This document shows, piece by piece, positions 42,496-51,786 of a stretch of DNA of 64,000 nucleotides. A program made the translations under genes and the position numbers. The notes beneath the pieces are model-generated. The model did not search any database, was not told the DNA's origin, and saw only the letters and a list, made by a program, of their open reading frames with translations. The stretch is from positions 1 to 64,000 of the forward strand of contig JADYYG010000026.1 in assembly GCA_020853755.1 (NCBI GenBank). The letters run 5' to 3'. Within the stretch, counting starts at the first letter, position 1. Each line of letters begins with the position of its first letter. The DNA is from Dehalococcoidia bacterium. GTDB lineage: Bacteria; Chloroflexota; Dehalococcoidia; Tepidiformales; Tepidiformaceae.

Positions 42496-43743
42496 TCAGG
42501 CCCCCTCTGCATGCTCAGCCGGCATCGCGATGCGGAGCGCGTTGGGGAGGTCTGCCAGGAGCTGCGTGCGCACCTGTGTGCGGGTTTGCAGCCCCCAGAT
42601 GTTGATGAACCCAACGGCCGCCGACTGGTCATATGTGTCCCCTCGATCATACGTCGCGAGGCCGCGGTCGTAGAGCGAGTGCACCGCCTTGCGGCCAACC
42701 ACGATGGCCCGGCCGCGCTGGAGCTTCACCCGCACGACCCCGGTCACATGGCGCTGCGTGCTCGCCACGTAGGCCGCGATGTCCTGGTGATGGGCGCTGA
42801 ACCAGAGGCCGTTGTAAATCAACTCGGAATATTCGGCCGCGAGAACCTTCTTCAGCCGGACCTGCTGCTTCGAAAGGGTCATCGCTTCGAGCGCACGATG
42901 AGCGCTATGGAGAATCAGCCCGGCTGGCGCTTCGTAGATCTCGCGGCTCTTGATGCCGACGAGCCGGTCCTCGATGTGGTCGATACGGCCGACCCCGTAC
43001 TTGCCGCCAAGGTCGTTCAGGTGCTCCACCATGTCGACGGGACCGATGTCCTTGCCATCGAGGCGGATGGGCATCCCTGACTGGTACTCGATCTCGACAT
43101 AGGCGGGCGAGGACGGCGCCTGCTCCGGGTCGACTGTCCACTCGTAGGCCTCGGCCGGCGGTTCGGTCCACGGGTCTTCGAGGACTCCGGCCTCGGCGCT
43201 CCTGCCCCACATGTTCTCGTCGATGCTGAACGGGCCTTTCGCCGCCCACGGGATATCGACGCCGTGCTCCTTCAGGTACTCGATCTGGTACTCGCGGGCC
43301 ATGGCGTTTTCGCGCGTCGGCGCCACGATGGTGAGCGAGGGGTCGAGCGTCTGGATGCCGACATCGAACCGCACCTGGTCGTTGCCCTTACCGGTGCAAC
43401 CGTGAGCGACGGCAGTAGCGCCTTCTTCGTGCGCCACATCGACCAGCAACTTGGCCATCAGCGGGCGGGCGAGCGCAGTCGCTAGCGGGTAGACATCCTG
43501 GTACATCGCGCCAGCCGCCAGCGCCGGGAACGCGAAGTAGCGAATGAAGTCCTCGCGCGCGTCAATCACGCGGACCTTCAGCGCGCCGGCCGCCATGCCG
43601 CGCGATTCGACGACAGGCTGCTCCTTGCTGCGGCCAACATCAATGTTGAGGGCGACGACTTCGTAGCCCTGTTCGACGGTCAGCCACTTGATGGCAGTAG
43701 TGGTATCGAGGCCACCGGAATAGGCGAGGATGAGCTTGGGCAC
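42496..43743 (-). CDS. argG: Argininosuccinate synthase
   Basis: Joins citrulline and aspartate in arginine synthesis using ATP. From the GTG at 43743 the product is 415 residues, the usual size. The ATP pyrophosphatase motif is 'LILAYSGGLDTTTAIKWL', and 'GCTGKGNDQVRFDVGI' and the later 'EYSELIYNGLWFSAHHQDI' are family-typical. The track's upstream extension has no support, and AGGA lies at good spacing before this GTG. It is part of the long minus-strand run with the other arg genes. Confidence 0.97.
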   Translation of the reverse strand: MPKLILAYSGGLDTTTAIKWLTVEQGYEVVALNIDVGRSKEQPVVESRGMAAGALKVRVIDAREDFIRYFAFPALAAGAMYQDVYPLATALARPLMAKLLVDVAHEEGATAVAHGCTGKGNDQVRFDVGIQTLDPSLTIVAPTRENAMAREYQIEYLKEHGVDIPWAAKGPFSIDENMWGRSAEAGVLEDPWTEPPAEAYEWTVDPEQAPSSPAYVEIEYQSGMPIRLDGKDIGPVDMVEHLNDLGGKYGVGRIDHIEDRLVGIKSREIYEAPAGLILHSAHRALEAMTLSKQQVRLKKVLAAEYSELIYNGLWFSAHHQDIAAYVASTQRHVTGVVRVKLQRGRAIVVGRKAVHSLYDRGLATYDRGDTYDQSAAVGFINIWGLQTRTQVRTQLLADLPNALRIAMPAEHAEGA

Positions 43744-43832
43744 GGGCTGTTCCTGGACGACAAGAGGTACCGCTGAGTATGGCCCGCCACACGGCAACCG
43801 TCAGCCATGGCGTCGTCACCGCTGGCAGTTGT

Positions 43833-44189
43833 CTACCGGCCGAGAGCCGCCTTCGCGCCGCGCACGCCCATGACCCAGGAGAGCAGCGCCGAGCCGGCCA
43901 GGACCAGCGCAATGGCGAAAACCACGGCCGCGGAGAAGCCGTTCGGCAGTTTGCCCGCGAGCGAAAACGGGAGCATGGCGAGTGCCGCCGCAAAACTCGC
44001 TACCCCGCCGAACACCATGTACGGGCCGCCGTAGCGGTGCACCGCGTACCACTGCTCATCGTTCGCCATCGAGTACGGGGTACGAATACCGGCCCAATAC
44101 TGCCGCGGCAGCTTCTCCTGCAGCGCCCGCCATCCAACGACGGTGACAAGCGCCGACCCGGCGAGGACAACCAGAAAGGCAACCCACAT
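43833..44189 (-). CDS. SdpI/YhfL-family membrane protein
   Basis: 118-residue protein with three to four membrane helices and the SdpI-family motif 'GIRTPYSMANDEQWYAVHRYGGP'. SdpI itself gives immunity to the Bacillus SdpC toxin, but most homologues have no proven role. Its ATG overlaps the nitrilase stop (TGATG). It lies between the nitrilase and argG in the arginine-containing run. No toxin gene was seen nearby. Confidence 0.88.
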   Translation of the reverse strand: MWVAFLVVLAGSALVTVVGWRALQEKLPRQYWAGIRTPYSMANDEQWYAVHRYGGPYMVFGGVASFAAALAMLPFSLAGKLPNGFSAAVVFAIALVLAGSALLSWVMGVRGAKAALGR

Positions 44190-45265
44190 CAGTCAGCCAC
44201 CATGCTGTGGCGAAGGCTGAGGTCAAGGTCATCAAGCGCGCCGAGGAGGTCGACGGAGTTCGTAATATCGCCGGAGACGATGGCGCTGCGGATTCGCTGG
44301 ACCTTCGCCTCCGCGCCGTCGAATGAGGCGACCCGCTTCGGCGTGCGGTTCACGCGGAACTCGAACACGTCAGGCCTGGTGTAGTGCCCCGCGTGGTCGG
44401 CGATCATCTTCTGGAACATGACCGTTCCGGTGTTCGCTTTCGCCGTCAGGATGGTCTCCTCGTTGAAGACCGGCCCGGCGAGGTAGTCGCCGTTCGGGCC
44501 AATGATTCCCGACGCGCCGTCGCAGGGCATGATGACGTGCCGTTCGACGCCGTCGATGTTCATCTTCAGCGCCCGGATGTCGTCCGGCATGTCCTCCTCG
44601 CGGAGAAGCCCGCCGGACATCACGACATACGCGCTCGACTGCATGGCGAAGGCGCGCGAGAGCACTTCCTGGCGGGTGAAGCGGCCGCCGGGCCAGACCC
44701 CCGCGTGCACCTGCAGGCCCTGGCTGATGAGCGCATAGCCGGGAAGCACCATCTGGTGTTCCCAGCAGTTCAGGCCACCCAGCCGGCCGTAGGGACGGTC
44801 GTAGAGGCGCAGTGAACTGCCATCGCCTTCGCCCCAGACCGTGCGTTCGAACATCGTTGGCTTGAGTTTCCGGTGCTTGCCGAGGATTTCGCCTTCACGG
44901 CCGATGAACAGGAGCGTGCAGTAGATGCTCCCGCCCGTCGTCGTGTCCCGCTCGGCGACGCCGATGGCCACGTCACAGCCGGCACGGCGCGCCGCCCGGC
45001 AGAGGGCGTCTGTCGCCGGGGAAGGCACTTCGACACCGTTGAGCACGAACTTCTGGAGCAGCGGGCCGAACGCCGGGTGGTTCGCCCAGCCAGCGAACGA
45101 GGCGTACCCGCTGACCCAGGTCTCACCAAAAACAGCGAGATCCGCGCCGAGCGCGCCGGCCTGCTCAATCAGCCCGCAGGCCTTTTCGATGCTGGCATCC
45201 CGGTCGAGGTAGACCGGGGCGGCCTGCACGGCAGCCAGCGTAAAGTCACGGAATTGGTCTCCCAC
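44189..45265 (-). CDS. Nitrilase-superfamily carbon-nitrogen hydrolase
   Basis: 358-residue C-N hydrolase with the catalytic triad E48 ('VFGETWVSGY'), K133 ('HRKLKPT') and C167 ('GGLNCWEH'). The 'NCWEH' and 'KLKPTMFERTVWGEGDG' segments are those of true nitrilases (branch 1) more than amidases, so conversion of an organic nitrile to acid and ammonia is the best guess; the substrate is unknown. It lies 31 bases after argD in the minus-strand run, but a link to arginine metabolism is not shown. Confidence 0.9.
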   Translation of the reverse strand: MGDQFRDFTLAAVQAAPVYLDRDASIEKACGLIEQAGALGADLAVFGETWVSGYASFAGWANHPAFGPLLQKFVLNGVEVPSPATDALCRAARRAGCDVAIGVAERDTTTGGSIYCTLLFIGREGEILGKHRKLKPTMFERTVWGEGDGSSLRLYDRPYGRLGGLNCWEHQMVLPGYALISQGLQVHAGVWPGGRFTRQEVLSRAFAMQSSAYVVMSGGLLREEDMPDDIRALKMNIDGVERHVIMPCDGASGIIGPNGDYLAGPVFNEETILTAKANTGTVMFQKMIADHAGHYTRPDVFEFRVNRTPKRVASFDGAEAKVQRIRSAIVSGDITNSVDLLGALDDLDLSLRHSMVAD

Positions 45266-45296
45266 GGGAACGCCTCCTGCCCCTGGACGGGGGCCG

Positions 45297-46499
45297 TTAC
45301 TTCGTCACGGCCGCAGTGCTGGCCGCAATCGCCTCTTCGAGGATGTCACAGGCCCGGTCGAGTTCGTCGTCGGTCACGTTCAGCGGCGGCATCAGGCGGA
45401 TAGCGTTGGGACGGACATTGTTCACGAGCAGGCCCTTCCGCCGGCAGGCATCCATCACGTCCGTCGCGCAGTCCCGGCTGAACGCGACCGCGATGAGCAG
45501 GCCACGCCCGCGCACTTCGGTGACAACGTCGAACCGGTCCTCCATCGAGCGGAGGCGCGCCATCAATCGGTCTGAAGCTGCCCGGCAGCGCCCGGACAGG
45601 TCCTCGTCGATGACATGCTTCACGGTTGCGTAGCCGGCGGCGGCGGCAAGCGCGTTGCCCCCAAAGGTGGACCCGTGGTCGCCCTTCACGAGGTGCGAGG
45701 CGATGCTCTCGCGGGCCATGAACGCCCCAATCGCGACGCCGCCAGCAAGGCCCTTCGCCAGCGTCATGATGTCCGGTTCGACGCCCTCCTGTTCGTAGGC
45801 GAACAGGGAGCCTGTGCGGCCGATGCCGGTCTGCACCTCATCGAAGATGAGCAGGATGCCCTTCTCGTTGCACCAGTCGCGGATGCCTTGCAGGTAGCCG
45901 GGCGCGGGCATGTTCACGCCGCCTTCGCCCTGGATCGGTTCGACCATGATGGCGGCGGTCTTCTCGTTGGTCGCCGCCTTGATCTGGTCGAGGTCGTTCC
46001 AGGGGACGTGGTGGAAGCCGGGCATGAGCGGCCCGAATGGCTCCCGGTAGCGTGCGTTGCCGGTCGCCGCGAGCGCCCCGAGCGACCGCCCGTGGAAGCC
46101 GTCGATGGTCGTGATGATCTCGTGGGCGCCGTTCCTGGTGTCGAGGCCCCAGCGCCGTGCCAGCTTGATCGCACCTTCGACAGCTTCGGTGCCCGAGTTG
46201 CAGAAGAATACGCGATCCAGGCAGGAGTTCTCCACGAGCAACTTCGCCAGCTGGATCATCGGCTTCGTGTAGAACAGGTTCGAAGCGTGGATCAGCGTCT
46301 GCGCCTGCTCAGCCGCCGCTTTCGCCACGACCGGGTGGGCATGCCCGAGGATGTTGACGGCCACGCCACCGACGAAGTCGAGGTACTCGTGGCCCTCGGT
46401 GTCCCAGACGCGCGTGCCTTCTCCACGGTCGAGGACGATGGGCTGGCGCCCATAGTTCTGGAAAAGGTACTGCTGTTCGTCGGCAACCCAGTCGGTCAT
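45297..46499 (-). CDS. argD: Acetylornithine aminotransferase
   Basis: Pyridoxal-phosphate class III aminotransferase, fourth step of arginine synthesis. From the ATG at 46499 (AAAGGAG upstream) the product is 400 residues, the normal size. Motifs: 'NSGTEAVEGAIKLAR', 'HGRSLGALAATGN', 'LLIFDEVQTGIGRTG' and the PLP Lys in 'TLAKGLAGGVAIGA'. Many members also act on succinyldiaminopimelate. Context with argC, argJ, argB and argG supports argD. Confidence 0.95.
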   Translation of the reverse strand: MTDWVADEQQYLFQNYGRQPIVLDRGEGTRVWDTEGHEYLDFVGGVAVNILGHAHPVVAKAAAEQAQTLIHASNLFYTKPMIQLAKLLVENSCLDRVFFCNSGTEAVEGAIKLARRWGLDTRNGAHEIITTIDGFHGRSLGALAATGNARYREPFGPLMPGFHHVPWNDLDQIKAATNEKTAAIMVEPIQGEGGVNMPAPGYLQGIRDWCNEKGILLIFDEVQTGIGRTGSLFAYEQEGVEPDIMTLAKGLAGGVAIGAFMARESIASHLVKGDHGSTFGGNALAAAAGYATVKHVIDEDLSGRCRAASDRLMARLRSMEDRFDVVTEVRGRGLLIAVAFSRDCATDVMDACRRKGLLVNNVRPNAIRLMPPLNVTDDELDRACDILEEAIAASTAAVTK

Positions 46500-46554
46500 T
46501 TCGTGCTCCTTTGGCTGTGATGGTATCCGCTGAGGCGCGATTTCGAAACGCCAA

Positions 46555-48684
46555 TCAGGCGAATGGGGCCTGGGCCAATAGCTGTTCGTGCGAACCAGGG
46601 GCTTCCACAGCCGGGTCCCGCGTCCACTGGGCATCGCAGAGCCGCCAGCCCTGGCGGCGGTCTTCGAGGAGCAACTCGAGAAGGTCAAGCAATTGCTGCC
46701 GGTGTTCCGGAGCGCGCACCGGTGTCAGCACTTCGATTCGTTCGTCGAGGTTCCGCTTCATGATGTCGGCGCTGCCGATGAAGAAGTCGGGGTCACCATC
46801 GTTCTGGAAGTAGTAGACACGGGAGTGTTCGAGGAACCGGCCGATGACGCTGACGGCGCGGATCCGCTCGCTCAGCCCCGGCAGGCCCGGGCGCAACCGG
46901 CAGATCCCGCGGACGACGAGGTCCACCTGGACCCCGGCCTGCGCGGCGCGGTAGAGCAGCCGGCAGGTCTCGAGGTCCTCGACCGCGTTCACCTTGAAGA
47001 CGACCCGCGCGGGCCGCCCTGCCGTGGCGTGCGCGATTTCTCGCTCGATGCGTTCGGCGATGCCACTGCGCAGGTTCGCCGGCGCAACGAGCAACACGCC
47101 GGACTCGTTCAGCTCGCCGTAGCCGGTGAGGAAATTGAAGATGCGGACCAGGTCGCCGCAGATCTGCCGGTCGGAGGTGAACAGTCCGAGGTCGGTGTAC
47201 AGCCGGGCGGTGCGCGAGTTGTAGTTGCCGGTACCGATGTGGGCATACATGGTCACGCCGGCGGGCTCTTCCCGGACGACGAGACAGATCTTGGAGTGGA
47301 TCTTCAGGTTCGGGAGTCCGTAGGCGACGTGCACCCCGGCGTTCTCCAGCTTGCGCGCCCATTCGATGTTGTTCGCCTCGTCGAACCGCGCTGTCAGCTC
47401 GACGAGCACGGCAACCTGCTTGCCCCGGCCGGCGGCTTCGATCAATGCCTCCAGGATGGGCGAGTCCGGTGATGTCCGGTACATCGTTTGTTTGATGGCG
47501 AGGACGGCGGGGTCTTCGGCCGCCGCCTCGATAAACTCGACCACCGTCGTGTCGAACGACTCGTACGGGTGATGGACGAGGATGTCGCGGTCACGCAGCG
47601 TCGAGAAGAAGGCTGCGGCATCGAGCGTTCCCTGGAAGACCGGGGGCGTCGCCTGCGAAAGTGGCGGGTCACGCAACTCGGGAAGCGGCAGGTTAGAAAG
47701 CTGGAAAAGATCGGCCAGGCCGAGCGGGCCCGGGTTGAGGTACACGTCGCGGGATTCGAGTTCGAGTTCTTCGAGCAACAGTTCACGCCGGACCGGCGAG
47801 AGATCCCCCGCTACCTCGAGGAGCACCGCCTCGGCCAGGCGGCGGCGCCGAAGCGCACTCTCGATGACTTCGAGCAGGTCGTCCGCTTCTTCGCCTGGAC
47901 TCCCCATCTCTGCGCTCCGGATCACGCGGAGGGCGTGCCACTCCGTCACCTGCATGCCCGGGAAGAGCATGTCGACGTGCGAGGCGATGAGGTCTTCGAG
48001 CAGGACGAAGCGCGAATCGCCGGCGTCAACGAAGCGAGGCCGGTTGGCCGGCACTTTGATGCGGGCGAACCGGTCCTGTCCGGTGCCCGGGTGCCGCACG
48101 TTCAGTGCGAGCGAGAGGCTGGCGCTCGAGATGAACGGGAACGGATGCGCTGGATCCACCACCAACGGCGTGAGCACCGGGTAGATGGCTTCGACGAAGT
48201 AGTCCCGGAGCCGGGCCTTCGCCGCCGAGTCGAGGGTACTGAACCGGACGATGTGGACCCCAGCGGCCGCGAGCGCAGGCGAAAGCTCATCGCGCCAGGC
48301 ATCGTCGATTTCCCGGTGCATCACGGTACAGCGGTCGATCACGAGGGCCATCTGCTCGGCGATGGTTCGGCCGTCAACCGTAGTCGTTGTCGGATCCTTG
48401 CGGTAGGCCTGCTTCAGCCAGCCCATCCGCTTCGTATAGAACTCGTCGAGGTTGCTTGCCGCGATGGCAAGGAACTTCACCCGTTCGAGGAGCCGGTTTC
48501 GGGGGTCGTGCGCCTCCGCAAGCACCCGCTGATTGAACTCAAGCCAGCTCAACTCGCGGTTCAGGTACAACGTCGGGTCCGAAAGGTCCCAGTCCGGGAC
48601 GTCCGTCTCCCCCAGCGAGGGCCGCGCAGGAGACCGCGAAACAACCGCGGCGGCATCATCGACGAGACTTCCTTCGGCTTGCAC
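46555..48684 (-). CDS. ppk1: Polyphosphate kinase 1
   Basis: Makes polyphosphate reversibly from ATP through a phosphohistidine. About 709 residues from the GTG at 48684, which has GAGG upstream; the track uses a TTG ten codons earlier without a ribosome binding site. Motifs: the N-terminal 'YLNRELSWLEFNQRVLAEA', the first PLD-like motif with the phosphorylated His in 'LKIHSKICLVVRE', then 'HIGTGNYNSRTARLYTDLGLF' and the second catalytic His in 'FLEHSRVYYF'. It sits between argB and argD in the arginine run, an unusual place. Confidence 0.95.
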   Translation of the reverse strand: MQAEGSLVDDAAAVVSRSPARPSLGETDVPDWDLSDPTLYLNRELSWLEFNQRVLAEAHDPRNRLLERVKFLAIAASNLDEFYTKRMGWLKQAYRKDPTTTTVDGRTIAEQMALVIDRCTVMHREIDDAWRDELSPALAAAGVHIVRFSTLDSAAKARLRDYFVEAIYPVLTPLVVDPAHPFPFISSASLSLALNVRHPGTGQDRFARIKVPANRPRFVDAGDSRFVLLEDLIASHVDMLFPGMQVTEWHALRVIRSAEMGSPGEEADDLLEVIESALRRRRLAEAVLLEVAGDLSPVRRELLLEELELESRDVYLNPGPLGLADLFQLSNLPLPELRDPPLSQATPPVFQGTLDAAAFFSTLRDRDILVHHPYESFDTTVVEFIEAAAEDPAVLAIKQTMYRTSPDSPILEALIEAAGRGKQVAVLVELTARFDEANNIEWARKLENAGVHVAYGLPNLKIHSKICLVVREEPAGVTMYAHIGTGNYNSRTARLYTDLGLFTSDRQICGDLVRIFNFLTGYGELNESGVLLVAPANLRSGIAERIEREIAHATAGRPARVVFKVNAVEDLETCRLLYRAAQAGVQVDLVVRGICRLRPGLPGLSERIRAVSVIGRFLEHSRVYYFQNDGDPDFFIGSADIMKRNLDERIEVLTPVRAPEHRQQLLDLLELLLEDRRQGWRLCDAQWTRDPAVEAPGSHEQLLAQAPFA

Positions 48685-48732
48685 AGGCGTCCTCAAAGCA
48701 AAGGATACCGCCAATCGGGCCGTTCGAAGCAG

Positions 48733-49500
48733 CTAATCCGGCAGAAAGGTGGTGCCTGCGCCCTCGCTGGCCAACAGCATCCCTGACGCCCGGCCATCGA
48801 CCACCTGGGCCGGGACGCCAAGTCCGGCAGCGTGAAGGCACGCTTCGACCTTCGGGATCATGCCGCCGGAGATCGTGCCGTCGGCGATGAGCTCCCGCGA
48901 CCGCGCCGCCGTCAGGCTCGGGATGACCGCGCCGGAAGCATCGCGAACGCCATCGATGTCCGTGAGGAACACGAGCTTCCGGGCCTGCAGGGCCGCCGCG
49001 ACATTTCCCGCCACCGTGTCGGCGTTGATGTTCACGAGCTGGTCTGGCCCCTCGCCGGGCACGCACCCGATCGGGCCGATGACCGGAATAATCCCGGCCT
49101 GGCGAAGAGCGGTGATCGCCCGTGTGTTCACGGTCACCGGGTCGCCGACGAAGCCCAAGTCCGGGTCCGCGATGCGGCATTCAAGGATGCGGCCATCGGC
49201 GCCGCACATCCCGGCGGCCAGGGCCCCATTGCCATTGATCGCCGCGACGATCCGCTTGTTCACGAGCCCGGCAAAGACCGCGACGACGACCGGCAGCACC
49301 CGCTCGTCGGTCACCCGCAGGCCGCGTTCGAATCGCGACGGGATGCTCATGGCTTCGAGCCAGCGGCTGGCCTCTGCGCCTCCGCCGTGGACGATGACCG
49401 GCACATCGCCCGACTTCGCGAGTTCGGCAACGTCGCGGAAGGTCGTATCGGCCGAGCCGAGGGTGCTTCCCCCGATTTTGATGACGAGCGGGCGGATCAT
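48733..49500 (-). CDS. argB: Acetylglutamate kinase
   Basis: Second step of arginine synthesis. The 255-residue product, from the ATG at 49500, has the amino-acid-kinase motifs 'LVIKIGGSTLGS', 'VIVHGGGAEASRWLEAM' and 'NINADTVAGNVAAALQARKLVFLTDIDGVRD'. The long N-terminal arm of arginine-inhibited hexameric forms is absent, which suggests little feedback inhibition at this step, although the ArgJ route lessens the need. The ATG overlaps the argJ stop. Confidence 0.95.
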   Translation of the reverse strand: MIRPLVIKIGGSTLGSADTTFRDVAELAKSGDVPVIVHGGGAEASRWLEAMSIPSRFERGLRVTDERVLPVVVAVFAGLVNKRIVAAINGNGALAAGMCGADGRILECRIADPDLGFVGDPVTVNTRAITALRQAGIIPVIGPIGCVPGEGPDQLVNINADTVAGNVAAALQARKLVFLTDIDGVRDASGAVIPSLTAARSRELIADGTISGGMIPKVEACLHAAGLGVPAQVVDGRASGMLLASEGAGTTFLPD

Positions 49501-50702
49501 GTGTGGTAGTCCGCATTGATAGAGACGTACTCGGCGGTCAGGTCGCAGCCCCAGCCGGTGGCCTCGCCGGCGCCCGCACCAAGGTGGCACTCCACCGTGA
49601 CGAAGTCGCCGCGCATCTCCGCCGAGAGCTTCTCGGGGTCGAAATCGGTGGGGCATTCGTCTTCGAACACGCGGATGCCGCAAATTGAGACGGTTACGCC
49701 GGGTTCGTTCACAGTCAGACCGGACCGCCCGATAACTGCCGCGACACGGCCCCAGTTTGGGTCAGCGCCGTGGATGGCGCTCTTGAGGAGGTAGGAGGTG
49801 CTCAGGAGCCTGACGAGCGCGCGGGCTTCGGCCGTGGTCGCGCCGCCGGTCACCCGGAACTCGACGAGCTTCGTCGCGCCCTCGCCATCGCGCGCAATCT
49901 CTTTGGCGAGGTAGGTGGCCAGCAATTCGAGCGCCTCGCGGAACTGGCTCGCGAGCGGGCTGCCGGCGTCGATGACCCCGCCCCCGGCGGCGCCGTTCGC
50001 GAACAGCAGGACGGTGTCGCTCGGGCTCGTGTCGCCATCAACCGAGACGAGGTTAAAGGAGCGGTCGACGACTTCGCTGAGGGTCGCCTGCAGGAAGTTC
50101 TGCTCGACCGGCGCGTCGGTCGTGAGGAACGCCAGCATCGTCGCCATGTTGGGATGGATCATCCCTGACCCCTTGCAGCAACCGCCGAGGGTGTACTGCC
50201 CGAAGCGGACCGACGCGTGCTTCGGTCGGGTATCCGTGGTCATGATGGCGCGGGAGAACGGCTCCCCGCCCTCGCGGTCGAGGTTGAGCGCAGCAATCCC
50301 GGCCTGGAGTTTGTCCATCGGCAGGAAGTGACCGATAACGCCCGTGCTGCACACGAGCACCTCCGCCGGGTCGATGCCAATGCGTTCCGCGGCCCAGGCC
50401 GCCATTTGATAGCCATCATCGATGCCGCGCTGCCCGGTGCTCGAATTCGCCACGCCGGCGTTCACGATGACAGCGCGCGCCGGGCTGGCCGCGAGCTTCG
50501 CCCGGTTAATGTCGACGGACGCGGAGTGCAGCACGTTCTGGGTGTAGGTCGCCGCCGTCGTACATGGCAGTTCGGAGCTGAGCATGCCGACGTCGAGCTT
50601 GCCTTCGCCGTACGTCTTGATGCCGGCATACGTCGCGGCTGCGATGAAACCTTTCGGTGACGTAGCGCTGCCGGTCGTGTCGAGGGTGAGGGCTTCGCTC
50701 AC
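49497..50702 (-). CDS. argJ: Glutamate N-acetyltransferase/amino-acid acetyltransferase (ArgJ)
   Basis: Recycles the acetyl group from acetylornithine to glutamate, and may also use acetyl-CoA. About 401 residues from the GTG at 50702, which overlaps the argC stop (GTGA). The self-cleavage site is visible as 'GSGMIHPNMATMLAFLTTD', with cleavage before the Thr of 'ATM' giving alpha and beta chains. Other markers are 'KLDVGMLSSE', 'TKHASVRFGQYTLGG' and the C-terminal 'SINADYHT'. Its presence indicates the cyclic arginine pathway. The track ORF is extended far into argC in error. Confidence 0.95.
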   Translation of the reverse strand: MSEALTLDTTGSATSPKGFIAAATYAGIKTYGEGKLDVGMLSSELPCTTAATYTQNVLHSASVDINRAKLAASPARAVIVNAGVANSSTGQRGIDDGYQMAAWAAERIGIDPAEVLVCSTGVIGHFLPMDKLQAGIAALNLDREGGEPFSRAIMTTDTRPKHASVRFGQYTLGGCCKGSGMIHPNMATMLAFLTTDAPVEQNFLQATLSEVVDRSFNLVSVDGDTSPSDTVLLFANGAAGGGVIDAGSPLASQFREALELLATYLAKEIARDGEGATKLVEFRVTGGATTAEARALVRLLSTSYLLKSAIHGADPNWGRVAAVIGRSGLTVNEPGVTVSICGIRVFEDECPTDFDPEKLSAEMRGDFVTVECHLGAGAGEATGWGCDLTAEYVSINADYHT

Positions 50703-51730
50703 GGGAACATCGCCGGGTGATCCAGGCCGGCCGGCTGGTCGAGTCCGAGCATGAGGTTCATGTTCTCGATGGCCTGACCGGCGGCGCCCTTCACGAGGTT
50801 GTCCAGCACTCCGACCGCCACCAACATGCCGTTCCGCTCGTCGACGACCGGATGCACCAGGCACATATTGTTGCCGAGCGTGTGCTTCGTGTGCGGTGGC
50901 GCCTCGGTCACGTTGGTGAACGGCGCATCGCGGTAGAAGTCGCGGTACAGGCCGGTCACCTCTGCCTGCGTCACCGGGCGGGCGAGCGGCGCGTAACAGG
51001 TTGCGTGAATGCCGCGCGTCATCGGGATGAGGTGCGGCACGAAGGTGACCTTCGGCGCCGGGCCTTCCCGGAGCCCTGCGAGCTCCTGCTGGATCTCGGG
51101 CTGGTGGTTGTGGTTCGCGATCTTGTAGGCCGACACGTCCTCGTTGACGTCGCCAAAGCCGAAGGTCCCGCCGCTCCCGCGGCCAGCGCCGGAGATGCCC
51201 GACTTCGCGTCGACAACGATCTGGGGGCCGACAATTCCCGCGGCGACCGCGGGCGCGAGCGCGAGGATCGAGGTAGCCGGGTAGCAGCCGGGGTTCGCCA
51301 CCACCCGGGCCTCGCGAATCCGGTCGCGATTCAGTTCGGGCAGGCCGTAAACCGCCTCCGAGAGCAACTCCGGCATTGGATGCGGCTTCCCGCCGCCAAT
51401 CCATTGTTCGAACGCCCCCGGCTCGCGCAGGCGGAAGTCCGCTGCGATGTCGATGCACTTGACGCCCTGCGCGATGAGCGGCGCGCAGGCCTTCGCACTC
51501 TCACCCGTCGGAAGCGCCGAAAAGACGATGTCGACGTCAGTCTCGATCTCTTCCGTGATGGTGAAATCGCCGTAGAGCGCGAGGTGCGGGAACGCGTCAC
51601 CGAGACGCTTCCCGGCGAGCGAACGGCCAGTCGCGGCGACGATGCGCGCGCCGGGGTGCTTCCAGAGAAGGCGCGCGGCTTCCATCCCTGCATAGCCGGT
51701 TACGTTGATGATGCCAATTCGATAGGTCAC
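50699..51730 (-). CDS. argC: N-acetyl-gamma-glutamyl-phosphate reductase
   Basis: NADPH-dependent third step of arginine synthesis. The 343-residue product has the nucleotide-binding start 'IGIINVTGYAGMEAARLLWKHPG', the active-site Cys in 'VVANPGCYPATS', then 'KSGISGAGRG' and 'VPHLIPMTRGIHAT'. It starts with GTG and is the first gene of the 12-gene minus-strand run. A palindrome (TGTGA-N6-TCACA) and a hairpin lie just upstream, between it and the divergent MBL gene, and are candidates for its control. Confidence 0.96.
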   Translation of the reverse strand: MTYRIGIINVTGYAGMEAARLLWKHPGARIVAATGRSLAGKRLGDAFPHLALYGDFTITEEIETDVDIVFSALPTGESAKACAPLIAQGVKCIDIAADFRLREPGAFEQWIGGGKPHPMPELLSEAVYGLPELNRDRIREARVVANPGCYPATSILALAPAVAAGIVGPQIVVDAKSGISGAGRGSGGTFGFGDVNEDVSAYKIANHNHQPEIQQELAGLREGPAPKVTFVPHLIPMTRGIHATCYAPLARPVTQAEVTGLYRDFYRDAPFTNVTEAPPHTKHTLGNNMCLVHPVVDERNGMLVAVGVLDNLVKGAAGQAIENMNLMLGLDQPAGLDHPAMFP

Positions 51731-51770
51731 GCATCGAATTGTGCCCCGGCGCAGTTCACGGGGCCACCCC

Positions 51771-51786
51771 TGTGAACCGCTTCACA
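51771..51786. promoter_or_regulatory. Perfect CRP/FNR-type palindrome between argC and the MBL gene
   Basis: CTGTGAACCGCTTCACAG contains TGTGA-N6-TCACA exactly. It overlaps the right arm of a second inverted repeat, GTTCACGGGG-cca-CCCC(T)GTGAAC (51754-51777), so the DNA could form alternative structures. An ArgR box would need TGAA-N6-TTCA, whereas here the gap is four, so CRP/FNR fits better. Likely affects argC and/or the MBL gene. Confidence 0.5.
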
